This document shows positions 1 to 7,405 of a stretch of 64,000 bases of DNA, in pieces (the stretch's first letter is position 1; each line of letters begins with the position of its first letter). The position numbers and the translations under genes are program-made. Under the pieces are notes generated by a model. It saw nothing but the letters and a program-made list of their open reading frames with translations, was not told the DNA's origin and did not search any database. This stretch comes from JBFMCC01 sp034435275 (GTDB lineage: Bacteria > Chloroflexota > Anaerolineae > Anaerolineales > Villigracilaceae): positions 1 to 64,000 of the forward strand of contig DAOTXP010000254.1 in the NCBI GenBank assembly GCA_034435275.1, in the 5' to 3' direction.

Positions 1-1
1 G

Positions 2-1057
2 GCCGAGGATCCCACCCTGGGCAAAATCGTTGACTTGAGTGCCGACGCAATTCTGGACGCTACTCAGGTACACCCCGTCTCCCTCAACGCGCCGCGCGGG
101 CTGGCCTTTGCGCCGGATGGGACCCTCTACGTGGCCGATTCGCGCAACAACCGCATCCTGCACCTGGACCCGACTGGGACAATCCTGCACGAGTGGGGCA
201 CTTTCGGTGACGCCAACGTTCCATCTGCTCCTGCTCCAATCGGCACCTTCAACGAACCCTGGGGCGTGGCAGTCGGCCCGGACGGCTCGGTCTACGTGAC
301 CGACACCTGGAACCACCGCGTCCAAAAGTTCACTGCCACCGGAACGCCGCTTACCATGTGGGGGCAGTACGGCCTGCCCGGGACAATCGAAGGGTTCTGG
401 GGCCCGCGCGGCATCGCAGTGGACAGGAACGGCCGCGTCTATGTAGCCGACACGGGCAACAAGCGCATCATGGTCTTCGACAAGAACGGCGGCTACCTGA
501 CCGAGTTCGGTTCAGCGGGACTCGATCCCGGTCAATTCGACGAGCCGGTTGGACTCGCAATTGGCAACGACGGAATCGTCTACGTGACCGATACGTGGAA
601 CCAACGCGTCCAGAGTTTCATTCCCAGCGAGGACGGCCTGACCTACACTCCTTACCGCCAATGGGACGTTTACGGCTGGTTCGGCCAGTCGGTGGAAAAC
701 AAACCATTCATCGCGGTCAATGCCGAGAATCATGTCTTCATTACCGACCCGGAGAGTTACCGCGTCATGGAATTTACAGATGGCGGAGAGCTGGTACGCG
801 TGTGGGGCGATTACGGCAATACACTCAACACCTTCGGCCTGACCTCCGGTATCGCAGTGGATGCGGATGGTCACATCTGGGTGACGGACCCGGTCTTCAA
901 CCGCATTATGCGATTCACCCTGCCGGGCGCAGAGCTGATCAGCCCGCCCATCGAACCTTCGCCGACTGAAGTGCTGCCGATTGAACCGTCGCCCACCGGG
1001 CCGACACCCACCGAAGTAGCGCCACCTGAACCAACGCCGACCGTTACTTCGCCATAA
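2..1057 (+). CDS. NHL-repeat beta-propeller protein, C-terminal part (5' truncated)
   Basis: The frame is open to the left edge, so the gene starts outside the window; the first internal start (TTG at 35) is probably not the real one. 351 residues are visible. At least five NHL-type blades can be seen, each with a G-x-A-V/I-x-x-D/N-G core followed by V-Y-V-T/A-D-T/S and N-x-R-V/I (for example at about residues 35-60, 90-115, 140-160). NHL propellers are protein or ligand binding scaffolds, often extracytoplasmic. The last 40 residues are a Pro/Thr/Glu-rich low-complexity tail, as in exported Chloroflexota proteins, where NHL propellers are often fused to a membrane enzyme upstream; that part cannot be seen here. 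Function unknown. Confidence 0.8.
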   Translation, partial: AEDPTLGKIVDLSADAILDATQVHPVSLNAPRGLAFAPDGTLYVADSRNNRILHLDPTGTILHEWGTFGDANVPSAPAPIGTFNEPWGVAVGPDGSVYVTDTWNHRVQKFTATGTPLTMWGQYGLPGTIEGFWGPRGIAVDRNGRVYVADTGNKRIMVFDKNGGYLTEFGSAGLDPGQFDEPVGLAIGNDGIVYVTDTWNQRVQSFIPSEDGLTYTPYRQWDVYGWFGQSVENKPFIAVNAENHVFITDPESYRVMEFTDGGELVRVWGDYGNTLNTFGLTSGIAVDADGHIWVTDPVFNRIMRFTLPGAELISPPIEPSPTEVLPIEPSPTGPTPTEVAPPEPTPTVTSP

Positions 1058-1078
1058 AAAATCAGTTTGCACAGCTTC

Positions 1079-1111
1079 TCATCCGCCGACGGTGCAACCG
1101 TCGGCGGATGA
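1079..1111 (+). terminator. Perfect 15-bp hairpin after the NHL gene
   Basis: Arms 1079-1093 and 1097-1111 are perfectly complementary with a GCA loop. The arm is followed by TTCTTC rather than a clean T run. It lies between the NHL stop (1057) and the sucC promoter, so termination of the NHL transcript is the likely job. Confidence 0.6.
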
Positions 1112-1120
1112 TTCTTCGCA

Positions 1121-1130
1121 GTGGTATAAT
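1121..1130 (+). promoter_or_regulatory. Extended -10 element of sucC
   Basis: GTGGTATAAT contains a TGn extension followed by a perfect TATAAT at 1125-1130, 46 bases before the sucC ATG. No convincing -35 is seen; the upstream hairpin occupies that space. Confidence 0.55.
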
Positions 1131-1176
1131 CCACCTGCTCTTGCAACAAAGCAAAATCATCCCTGCAGGGAGAATC

Positions 1177-2313
1177 ATGAAACTCCACGAATATCAATCC
1201 AAAACGATTTTTGCCAAATACAGCATCCCCATTCCCCGGGGACGAGTGGCGGCTACCGCACAGGAGGCGAGACACATCGCCGAAGAGTTGGGTGGCCGCG
1301 TTGTCATTAAATCGCAGGTGCTGGTGGGCGGACGCGGCAAAGCCGGCGGCATTAAAGTTGCCAATAATCCCGTTGAAGCCGAGCAACTCGCCACGCAGAT
1401 CCTGTCCATGGAAATCAAAGGGCTTCCCGTACGAAAAGTGCTGGTGGACGAAGCCGCCGCCATCGAACAGGAAATCTATCTCGGCATCACTAACGACCGC
1501 GCCGCCAAGAAACCGGTCATCATGGTATCCGCGGCTGGAGGAGTTGAGATCGAAGAAGTGGCCGCCACGCATCCTGAGAAGATCGTCAAAGTCCACGTGG
1601 ACCCATTGCTGGGCCTGCGCGATTACCAAGCGCGCGATATTGCCGCTTCCATTGACTTGCCGCGCGAACTCTGGCGCGACTTCGGCGCGATCCTGTCCGG
1701 GTTGTGGCGCTGTTACACCGAGAACGACGCAACCCTGGCCGAGATCAATCCGCTGGTGATCAACAAAAGCGGAAAACTGGTCGCCCTCGATGGCAAGATG
1801 CTGATCGATGACAACGCCATGTTCCGCCACCCCGAACTGAGTGAAATGCGCGATGTGGACGAAGACGCTCCGGCCGAGATCGAAGCGCGCAAGTACGGCC
1901 TGTCGTTCATCAAACTGGACGGAAACATCGGCTGCATGGTCAACGGCGCGGGATTGGCCATGACCAGCATGGACATCGTCAAGTTGTTTGGCGGCGAACC
2001 CGCCAACTTTCTGGACATCGGCGGCGGCGCGGGGTCGGACAAGGTCGCCGCGGCCATGCGTATCATCCTGACCGACCCGAACGTCAAGGCGGTATTGTTC
2101 AATATCTTCGGCGGTATTACCCGCTGTGACGAAGTGGCACGCGGCATTCTGGCCGCGATGGATGAAGTCAAGCCAAAGGTGCCGATGGTCGTGAGGCTGG
2201 TCGGGACCAACGCAAAAGAGGGCCGCAAATTGTTGTCCGCGGCCAAGATGATCACCGCCGAGACCCTCGCCGACGCGGCCCAAAAAGCCGTCAAGGCCGC
2301 GCAGGGAAAATAA
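1177..2313 (+). CDS. sucC: Succinate--CoA ligase (ADP-forming) subunit beta
   Basis: Beta subunit of succinyl-CoA synthetase, which makes ATP or GTP from succinyl-CoA in the TCA cycle. 378 residues, the usual length. The start is ATG 1177 (MKLHEYQSK, the classic family N-terminus) behind AGGGAGA; the frame is open 23 codons further upstream but those residues do not fit the family. Seen: N-terminal ATP-grasp domain with GGRGKAGG near residues 50-57, an acidic E-x-N-P segment (AEINPL) typical of the nucleotide site, and a C-terminal CoA-ligase domain with GGGA and NIFGGITRCD, the loop facing the phosphohistidine. sucD follows after 83 bases that hold a REP-like palindrome. Confidence 0.96.
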   Translation: MKLHEYQSKTIFAKYSIPIPRGRVAATAQEARHIAEELGGRVVIKSQVLVGGRGKAGGIKVANNPVEAEQLATQILSMEIKGLPVRKVLVDEAAAIEQEIYLGITNDRAAKKPVIMVSAAGGVEIEEVAATHPEKIVKVHVDPLLGLRDYQARDIAASIDLPRELWRDFGAILSGLWRCYTENDATLAEINPLVINKSGKLVALDGKMLIDDNAMFRHPELSEMRDVDEDAPAEIEARKYGLSFIKLDGNIGCMVNGAGLAMTSMDIVKLFGGEPANFLDIGGGAGSDKVAAAMRIILTDPNVKAVLFNIFGGITRCDEVARGILAAMDEVKPKVPMVVRLVGTNAKEGRKLLSAAKMITAETLADAAQKAVKAAQGK

Positions 2314-2322
2314 CAATAAACA

Positions 2323-2379
2323 GCAGGGACACAGCAGACCGCACCGAGGCATGATCCACGGAAATCCCCGCTGTGCCCC
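2323..2379. repeat. REP-like palindromic element, copy 1
   Basis: Left arm GCAGGGACACAGC (2323-2335) and right arm GCTGTGCCCC (2370-2379) pair over ten bases with one mismatch, closing a loop of about 34 bases. The same arms with the same spacing recur at 40552-40611 and, more degenerate, at 43139-43197. All three copies are intergenic. Here it lies between sucC and sucD and could modulate the ratio of the two mRNAs. Confidence 0.6.
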
Positions 2380-2396
2380 AACAGGGAACCAATTTT

Positions 2397-3260
2397 ATGA
2401 GCATTCTCATTGACAAGAACACCCGCCTGCTCGTGCAGGGCATCACCGGCAACGAGGGATTGTTCCACACTGCGCAGATGGTCGAGTACGGCACGAACGT
2501 CGTGGCCGGCGTGACGCCCGGCAAAGGCGGTGAATGGGTGCTGGACGACAAAATCCCGGTTTTCGACTCGGTCAAACTGGCCGCGGAAGCAACCGGGGCC
2601 AACGCCACCGTGATCTTCGTCCCGGCCCGCTTCGCCGCGGACGCCATGTTCGAGGCCGCGGACGCCGGCATTCCGCTCATCGTCTGCATCACCGAAGGCG
2701 TCCCGGTGCAGGACATGATGCGCGTCCGCAACTACCTCGACCAGAAACGGGTGCGGCTCGTCGGTCCGAACTGCCCCGGGCTGTTGACGCCGGGCGAATC
2801 CAAAGTGGGCATCATCCCCGGCGACATCGCCATTCCCGGCCACGTGGGCGTGGTCTCCCGTTCCGGCACGCTGACCTACGAAGTGCTGTACGCGATGAAG
2901 AACGTCAAGATCGGTGCGTCCACCTGCGTGGGCATCGGCGGCGACCCAATCAACGGCACGAATTTCATGGACGTGCTGGACATGTTCGAGCACGACCCGC
3001 GCACCGAAAAGGTGGTGATGATCGGCGAGATCGGCGGCACGGACGAGGAAAAAGCGGCCGACTTCATCTCAAAGAAGATGACCAAGCCGGTCGTTTCGTT
3101 CATCGCCGGCCAGACCGCCCCGCCCGGCAAGCGCATGGGTCACGCCGGGGCCATCATCGAGGGCGGCGCGGGCACCGCGGCCGACAAGATCAAGGCGTTG
3201 GAAGCGGCCGGCGTGCGTGTGGCCAAACACCCCGAAGAGATCGCGACGCTGTTGAAATAA
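2397..3260 (+). CDS. sucD: Succinate--CoA ligase subunit alpha
   Basis: Alpha subunit of succinyl-CoA synthetase: binds CoA and carries the phosphorylated histidine. 287 residues, full length. Start ATG 2397 (MSILIDKNTR) behind CAGGGAAC; eight upstream in-frame codons do not fit the family. Seen: CoA-binding Rossmann part with VQGITG near residues 13-18, the conserved RLVGPNCPG at about 120-128, and GHAGAI with the active-site His at residue 249. The neighbour sucC supplies the other subunit. Transcription ends convergently with acpP. Confidence 0.96.
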   Translation: MSILIDKNTRLLVQGITGNEGLFHTAQMVEYGTNVVAGVTPGKGGEWVLDDKIPVFDSVKLAAEATGANATVIFVPARFAADAMFEAADAGIPLIVCITEGVPVQDMMRVRNYLDQKRVRLVGPNCPGLLTPGESKVGIIPGDIAIPGHVGVVSRSGTLTYEVLYAMKNVKIGASTCVGIGGDPINGTNFMDVLDMFEHDPRTEKVVMIGEIGGTDEEKAADFISKKMTKPVVSFIAGQTAPPGKRMGHAGAIIEGGAGTAADKIKALEAAGVRVAKHPEEIATLLK

Positions 3261-3335
3261 CGTGTAGGGCTACGGCGGTCGGTCGATTCTACAAACGCCG
3301 TCGAACTTCTGCCGCTCCCCTGCAAGGTTAAACAC

Positions 3336-3359
3336 AGAGACGCCCTCACGGGCGTCTCT
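3336..3359. terminator. Hairpin between convergent sucD and acpP
   Basis: AGAGACGCCC and GGGCGTCTCT form a perfect 10-bp stem with loop TCAC, between two convergent gene ends. There is no T run on either side, so it may be a factor-assisted or bidirectional terminator, or simply a dispersed hairpin repeat. Confidence 0.45.
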
Positions 3360-3374
3360 ACGGTTATAATCGCC

Positions 3375-3608
3375 TTACTTGTGCTCGTCAATATACTTGA
3401 CCGCCTCGCCCACCGTCGTGATGCCCTGTGCAGCCTCGTCCGAGATCTCGGCCCCGAACTTGTCCTCGAAGGCCATGATCAGTTCAACCAGGTCGAGCGA
3501 ATCCGCCTCGAGGTCCTCGCGGAAGCGGGCTTCCATCGTCACCTTGTCCTCGGCCACGCCGAGAAGGTCCACGATAATCTTCTTTACATCACCGAATGTG
3601 TCTGACAT
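3375..3608 (-). CDS. acpP: Acyl carrier protein
   Basis: 77-residue acidic four-helix carrier of fatty acid synthesis. The phosphopantetheine attachment motif EADSLDLVEL is intact with the Ser at residue 37. ATG start at 3608 with GGAGG eleven bases upstream, and a -35/-10 promoter further upstream at 3650-3677. It lies alone, convergent with sucD and divergent from the IPP isomerase gene; fabD is at 42 kb, so there is no local fab operon. Confidence 0.97.
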   Translation of the reverse strand: MSDTFGDVKKIIVDLLGVAEDKVTMEARFREDLEADSLDLVELIMAFEDKFGAEISDEAAQGITTVGEAVKYIDEHK

Positions 3609-3649
3609 AATGATCCTCCAGAATTGATTTCTTGGTTTACGGCTGGCCT

Positions 3650-3677
3650 ATTGTAATCCTGCACACGAGCATGTCAA
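3650..3677 (-). promoter_or_regulatory. Promoter of acpP
   Basis: On the minus strand TTGACA (3677-3672), a 16-base spacer and TACAAT (3655-3650), 41 bases before the acpP ATG. Confidence 0.65.
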
Positions 3678-3691
3678 GCCAACACGGGATG

Positions 3692-3703
3692 CCCCAATTG
3701 GGG
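3692..3703. promoter_or_regulatory. 12-bp perfect palindrome between acpP and fni
   Basis: CCCCAATTGGGG is a perfect dyad just upstream of the acpP -35 and 25 bases before the IPP isomerase ATG. It could be an operator shared by the two divergent lipid genes; no matching regulator is seen in the window. Confidence 0.3.
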
Positions 3704-3728
3704 AATTCAATCACAGGAACACTGCCTC

Positions 3729-4760
3729 ATGAGAAAAGTTGCGCCGATTGACCGGAGAAAAGCCGACCACATCAAAATCAATTTGGAGCAGGATGTCCGC
3801 TCCGCGTTGACCAGCGGACTCGAAAACTATCGCTTCGTCCACCAGGCCCTGCCCGAACTGGACTTGAACCGCGTCGATCCGACCCTGAGCCTGTTCGGCA
3901 AGACCCTGGCCGCGCCCATCCTGATCAGTTCCATGACCGGCGGGACGGAGGAGGCCGGTGAGATCAACCAGCGCCTGGCCGAAGCCGCGCAGGAAGTCGG
4001 CGTGGCGATGGGGGTCGGCAGTCAGCGCGCCGCACTCGAAGACCCAAAGCAGATCCCCACTTTTTCCATCACCCGCAAAGTTGCGCCTGACATTTTGCTC
4101 TTCGCAAATCTCGGTGCCGTGCAACTCAACTACGGCTACAGCATTGACCACTGCCGCCGTGCCGTGGACATGATCGGAGCTGATGCCCTCATCCTTCATC
4201 TTAATCCCCTCCAGGAAGCAGTACAGGATGCAGGCGACGTGAACTTTGCAGGTCTTGCAAAGAAGATCGAAGAGGTCTGTAAGCAAATTGAAGCACCTGT
4301 CATTGCAAAGGAAGTTGGCTGGGGAATCTCAGAACGGACAGCAAAGTTGCTCGCCGATTGCGGCGTGCAAGCCATTGACGTGGCAGGCGCGGGCGGGACA
4401 AGTTGGTCGCAAGTCGAAATGCACCGCGCCCCCGACAAGTTCACCCGCGAACTTGCCGCAACCTTTGTTGGCTGGGGCATTCCCACTTCGGACTCGATTT
4501 TGAATGTCAAAAAAGCCGTCCCGCAAATGACAGTCTTCGCCAGCGGCGGCCTCAAAGACGGACTCGACATCGCCAAGTGCATCGCCCTGGGCGCCACGCT
4601 GGGGGGCATGGCGGGTCCATTCCTCAAAGCCGCGGCGGTTTCGACAGAAAAGGCGGTTGAGATGATGAAGCTGACAAAGCGGCAGATTGAAGTGACCATG
4701 TTCGCGTGTGGAGTTGGAACGCTGGAAGGTTTGAAACAAACAAAACTTGTTCAGGTATAA
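3729..4760 (+). CDS. fni: Isopentenyl-diphosphate delta-isomerase, type 2 (FMN-dependent)
   Basis: Interconverts IPP and DMAPP, the step feeding polyprenyl synthesis; a polyprenyl synthase lies 1.4 kb downstream. 343 residues, full length. Seen: N-terminal RKADHIKI typical of type 2 enzymes, LISSMTGG near residue 66, GVGSQRAALED near residues 95-105, and AGAGGTSW plus GGLKDG phosphate and FMN-binding loops of the TIM barrel. Type 1 Nudix features are absent. ATG chosen at 3729; no strong Shine-Dalgarno. The stop codon lies inside a TATAAT (4756-4761) that may serve the next gene. Confidence 0.95.
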   Translation: MRKVAPIDRRKADHIKINLEQDVRSALTSGLENYRFVHQALPELDLNRVDPTLSLFGKTLAAPILISSMTGGTEEAGEINQRLAEAAQEVGVAMGVGSQRAALEDPKQIPTFSITRKVAPDILLFANLGAVQLNYGYSIDHCRRAVDMIGADALILHLNPLQEAVQDAGDVNFAGLAKKIEEVCKQIEAPVIAKEVGWGISERTAKLLADCGVQAIDVAGAGGTSWSQVEMHRAPDKFTRELAATFVGWGIPTSDSILNVKKAVPQMTVFASGGLKDGLDIAKCIALGATLGGMAGPFLKAAAVSTEKAVEMMKLTKRQIEVTMFACGVGTLEGLKQTKLVQV

Positions 4761-4769
4761 TCTTCATCA

Positions 4770-5046
4770 ATGAAGACGGCGCGCTACTTTGAAGAACAAG
4801 TCCTTCGCAAGCGTCCTTATATCAAACGCGAATGGTGTGAACAGGCGCTTCAAAATTCTGTACGGCGTGAAAGTCCAACCTGATGGACGAATTCGCCAAT
4901 GGATTTACATTGATGAATTAGGCAAATATCTGCGCGTTGTGACGCTTGAAGACGGCGAAACTATTCTTAACGCATTCCCTGACAGAAATTTCAAGGTGCA
5001 ATATGAAATTCAACTATTATCCCGAAACCGATACACTGTACATTGA
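4770..5046 (+). pseudogene. Small RelE/DUF4258-like gene broken by a one-base frameshift
   Basis: From ATG 4770 the frame reads MKTARYFEEQVLRKRPYIKR and on to QNSVRRESPT, then stops. In the next frame, from about 4873, the sequence continues VQPDGRIRQWIYID, GKYLRVV and FPDRNF up to the stop at 5046. Removing one A of the AAA at 4870-4872 joins the two into a single protein of about 75-90 residues. The continuous version looks like a small family commonly paired with DUF2283 proteins; I am not certain of the family name. A TATAAT ends eight bases before the ATG. It may be a real mutation, a programmed shift or a sequence error. Confidence 0.6.
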
Positions 5047-5230
5047 CCTTTCCGAAAAAACCAGTGAAGACTCGCAAGAAGTCGCCCCTGGTGTTGTCGT
5101 GGACTTTGACGCGCAAGGCAACATCGTCGGCATTGACATTGACCACGCCAGCAAGATCATTGACCTTTCGCGGCTGGAAACAAATTCCTTACCGCTGGCA
5201 GATTTACACATCGCAGGCGCAAAACCGTAA
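5003..5230 (+). CDS. DUF2283 domain-containing protein
   Basis: 75 residues from ATG 5003 (MKFNYYPETDTLYIDL), behind AAGGTG. The signature of DUF2283 is clear: D-T-L-Y-I near the start, then EVAPGVVVDFDAQGNIVGIDIDHAS. The family has no firmly known function; its genes often pair with a small upstream gene, as here, which is a toxin-antitoxin-like layout. It overlaps the end of the broken upstream gene by 44 bases and is followed by an intrinsic terminator, so the two form one short transcript. Confidence 0.85.
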   Translation: MKFNYYPETDTLYIDLSEKTSEDSQEVAPGVVVDFDAQGNIVGIDIDHASKIIDLSRLETNSLPLADLHIAGAKP

Positions 5231-5234
5231 TTCG

Positions 5235-5267
5235 AAAATAGCCCGACGAAATTCGTCGGGCTATTTT
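5235..5267 (+). terminator. Intrinsic terminator after the DUF2283 gene
   Basis: Arms AAAATAGCCCGACGAA (5235-5250) and TTCGTCGGGCTATTTT (5252-5267) are perfectly complementary; TTTT closes the second arm. It would work in both directions. Confidence 0.8.
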
Positions 5268-5546
5268 GCAATTTCACAGAGGCGTGAAATGAAAGACACG
5301 GAAAAACTCCGCGACCCACTCCCCCCCGATTAGGCGGACTTGCCGCCACGCTTGATGGGACGAAGCCAGCCAGAATCCACAACAGAGACTTTTACTCTCC
5401 GTGCAGGCAAAGGTTTGGTCAGACAAGGCTGTGGTTTTTTCGGGATTACTATGAGGGGGGCAGAGGGTGCGACACACCCCGGCGGCGGTCACGCGCGAAG
5501 ACCTTGGTCTTAAAAAGGCGCTAAAGAGTATAAAGCGTTTAGAGAC

Positions 5547-6046
5547 ATGGAAAAAATGGTCACTGCCGAACCCGACGGAAGATACTCGGTCACAATTGAC
5601 GGCAAAAATACTTTCTCTCCCCCGATACCTTTGACCTTCATGCCGACCTCAACAACGCCTATGCGCCGGCCACTGTCAATGCCGTCGATGACAAAAACAA
5701 TCCAGTCACCCTGATCTACAACAAAGAGGGCCTGTCCCTGAATGAGCCATTGAGCCTCGACATCGAAAGCCCGACTGATTTTGACGACAGCAGCAAACTC
5801 ACCATGCTCCAAAGGTACCTACTCCAGCATGCTGATCCTTTTCCTGAAAGATCGAAAGGATTAGCATTCCAGGCAGAATGGAGTGAAAATGGAAAAGCTT
5901 ATTATTTAACTCAAGTTGCGACCATGAACCCGCGAACTCTCCCTCGCCCCGATTATGCCGATTTTTGGTCGGGACGGCTTCCCCCCTCTCCCGTTGGGAG
6001 ATGGGGGAAGCCGCAATCTGGCAACGCAATTATCGTGACCGCGTGA
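5547..6046 (+). pseudogene. Hypothetical protein, apparent frameshift in a C run
   Basis: The frame from ATG 5547 reads MEKMVTAEPDGRYSVTIDGK and is sensible up to NTFSP at about 5620, then degenerates. From there the sense-looking frame is DTFDLHADLNNAYAP, VTLIYNKEGLSLNEP and on to a stop at 6046. One C lost from the CCCCC run at about 5620-5624 would explain the switch. I do not recognise the family. The last 60 bases overlap the transposase relic in another frame, so the 3' end is not original. The stretch from 5270 to 5546 shows no convincing gene. Confidence 0.4.
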
Positions 6047-6147
6047 TTCGCGCCGCGGACGATGCCAACCGCATCCACTTCCACATCGAATCCGATCCCG
6101 ACAACTGGGCAAACGATGAGGAAAACCCTGCTAAAATCACGCCATGA
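6016..6147 (+). pseudogene. C-terminal relic of a REP-associated tyrosine transposase (Y1/IS200-like)
   Basis: The frame reads IWQRNYRDRVIR, DDANRI, HIESDPDNW and DEENP and stops at 6147. This matches the C-terminal end of RAYT-type Y1 transposases, which typically read WQRNYYEHIIR...YIxxNPxxW. The position that is usually Tyr in Y-I-x-x-N-P is His here and the N of NP is Asp. The N-terminal two thirds with the HUH motif are missing. Its stop overlaps the start of the next gene. RAYTs mobilise REP palindromes, and REP-like elements are present in this window. Confidence 0.65.
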
Positions 6148-7157
6148 ATAATCTGGTTACTACCCTCCTCCCCCACATAGAATCCGAACTCCAGCGCCAA
6201 ATATCGCGGCTGGACGAACCGCGCACGCGTCCCTTCTATGAGATGCTCACCTATCACATGGGCTGGACGGGCGAGGGCGCGGGAGCAGAGGCGCAGGGAA
6301 AGAGAATCCGCCCATTGTTGCTGTTACTCACCTACGCTTCGACTGCGCCTGCGGCTCCGCTCAGCGCGGCATGGCCTGCCGCGGCCGCCGTGGAACTCGT
6401 CCACAATTTCAGCCTGTTGCACGACGATATTCAGGACAACAGCGAAAAACGCCGGGGGCGTATCGCTGTTTGGAAAAAATGGGGCATGCCGCAGGGCATC
6501 AATGCCGGTGACGCGTTGTTCGTGCTCTCGAATCAGGCCATCATGGACCTCGCGCCTGCGTTCCCCGCCCAAACCGTCCTCCAGGCCGCGAGCCTGCTCC
6601 ACCAAACCTGCCTCGACCTGACCCGCGGCCAATTCCTCGACATCTCCTACGAGAATCGAACCGACCTCGGCGTGGAGGACTACTGGCCAATGATCGCCGG
6701 CAAGACCGCCGCCCTGCTGGCTTGCTGTTGTCATCTTGGCGCGTTGCTGGGCGGCGCGGACGAATCCACCCAGGAGGCCTATCGCTCCTTCGGGCATTAC
6801 CTTGGCCTCGCTTTTCAGGTGCAGGATGACATCCTCGGCATCTGGGGGGATGAAGCAATCACGGGAAAGTCCGCCGCGAGCGACCTGCGGGAGGGCAAAA
6901 AGTCCCTGCCGGTTTTGTACGGCCTTGGCAAAAAGGGGAAGTTCGCGGCGCGTTGGACCGGGGGGCCGATTCAGCCGAACGAGGTCGAGGAGGCCGCCAA
7001 ACTCCTGGCCAGCGAGTCCGCCTACGCCTACGCACACGACGCCGCGAAACAGATGACCGATCTGGCGCTCAACAGCCTGCGCGAGGCCGATCCGCAGGGC
7101 AAGGCGGGCGCGGCGCTCACCGAACTGGCGGACCGCCTGCTTAAACGAGACCAATAA
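6144..7157 (+). CDS. Polyprenyl (geranylgeranyl/farnesyl-type) diphosphate synthase
   Basis: Trans-isoprenyl diphosphate synthase, condensing IPP onto allylic primers; product length cannot be read from sequence with certainty. 337 residues. Seen: GKRIRP at 52-57, first Asp-rich motif DDIQD at 94-98, GDAL at 122-125, RGQFLD at 161-166 and the second Asp-rich motif QDDILGIWGD around 227-236, where the usual third Asp is replaced by Gly. The start ATG 6144 follows TAAAAT (6132-6137) by six bases, suggesting a leaderless mRNA. With the type 2 IPP isomerase upstream it belongs to isoprenoid supply for quinones, carotenoids or cell-wall lipid carrier. Confidence 0.9.
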   Translation: MNNLVTTLLPHIESELQRQISRLDEPRTRPFYEMLTYHMGWTGEGAGAEAQGKRIRPLLLLLTYASTAPAAPLSAAWPAAAAVELVHNFSLLHDDIQDNSEKRRGRIAVWKKWGMPQGINAGDALFVLSNQAIMDLAPAFPAQTVLQAASLLHQTCLDLTRGQFLDISYENRTDLGVEDYWPMIAGKTAALLACCCHLGALLGGADESTQEAYRSFGHYLGLAFQVQDDILGIWGDEAITGKSAASDLREGKKSLPVLYGLGKKGKFAARWTGGPIQPNEVEEAAKLLASESAYAYAHDAAKQMTDLALNSLREADPQGKAGAALTELADRLLKRDQ

Positions 7158-7179
7158 CACGTCCCGCGCGGGGCGAGGC

Positions 7180-7208
7180 TTGACATCCCCCCGGCGGCTG
7201 GCTATAAT
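7180..7208 (+). promoter_or_regulatory. Consensus sigma70 promoter of tRNA-Gly
   Basis: TTGACA (7180-7185), exactly 17 bases, TATAAT (7203-7208). The expected start lies about eight bases before the mature tRNA 5' end. Confidence 0.85.
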
Positions 7209-7222
7209 CTCCATCGTCATCT

Positions 7223-7294
7223 GCGGGTGTAGTTCAGTGGTAGAACGCTTGCTTCCCAAGCAAGATATCGTGGGTTCGAGTCCCATCACCCGCT
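7223..7294 (+). tRNA. tRNA-Gly(CCC)
   Basis: Full cloverleaf of 72 bases: acceptor GCGGGTG pairing with CACCCGC, D-arm with AGTTCAGTGGTAGA, anticodon arm CTTGC-TTCCCAA-GCAAG giving anticodon CCC (decodes GGG), T-arm GTGGG-TTCGAGT-CCCAT. The discriminator base is T, as usual for bacterial Gly tRNAs. CCA is not encoded. It has its own promoter and terminator. Confidence 0.95.
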
Positions 7295-7305
7295 CATAAA
7301 AAAGG

Positions 7306-7329
7306 CGAGGGCCGACCCTCGACTTTTTT
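7306..7329 (+). terminator. Terminator of tRNA-Gly
   Basis: CGAGGG-CCGA-CCCTCG followed by AC and six T. Confidence 0.8.
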
Positions 7330-7405
7330 GTTAAGTGGATTGCAAGGTTGCTGTTATGCACGGCAGTATAGCCCCAAGTTAGAATAACAGCGAAGGATAC
7401 CCGCT

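Noticed and set aside
871..2352. Long minus-strand open frame of 493 codons opposite sucC
   Set aside because: It lies antisense to a textbook sucC, its translation is rich in His/Asp/Arg with no domain, and it comes from high-GC third-position bias of the real gene.
1713..2993. Minus-strand open frame of 426 codons across sucC and sucD
   Set aside because: Spans two confirmed genes on the other strand and shows no family features.
6324..7361. Minus-strand frame covering the polyprenyl synthase and tRNA-Gly
   Set aside because: Runs through a tRNA and a confirmed gene; its translation is low in structure and resembles no family.
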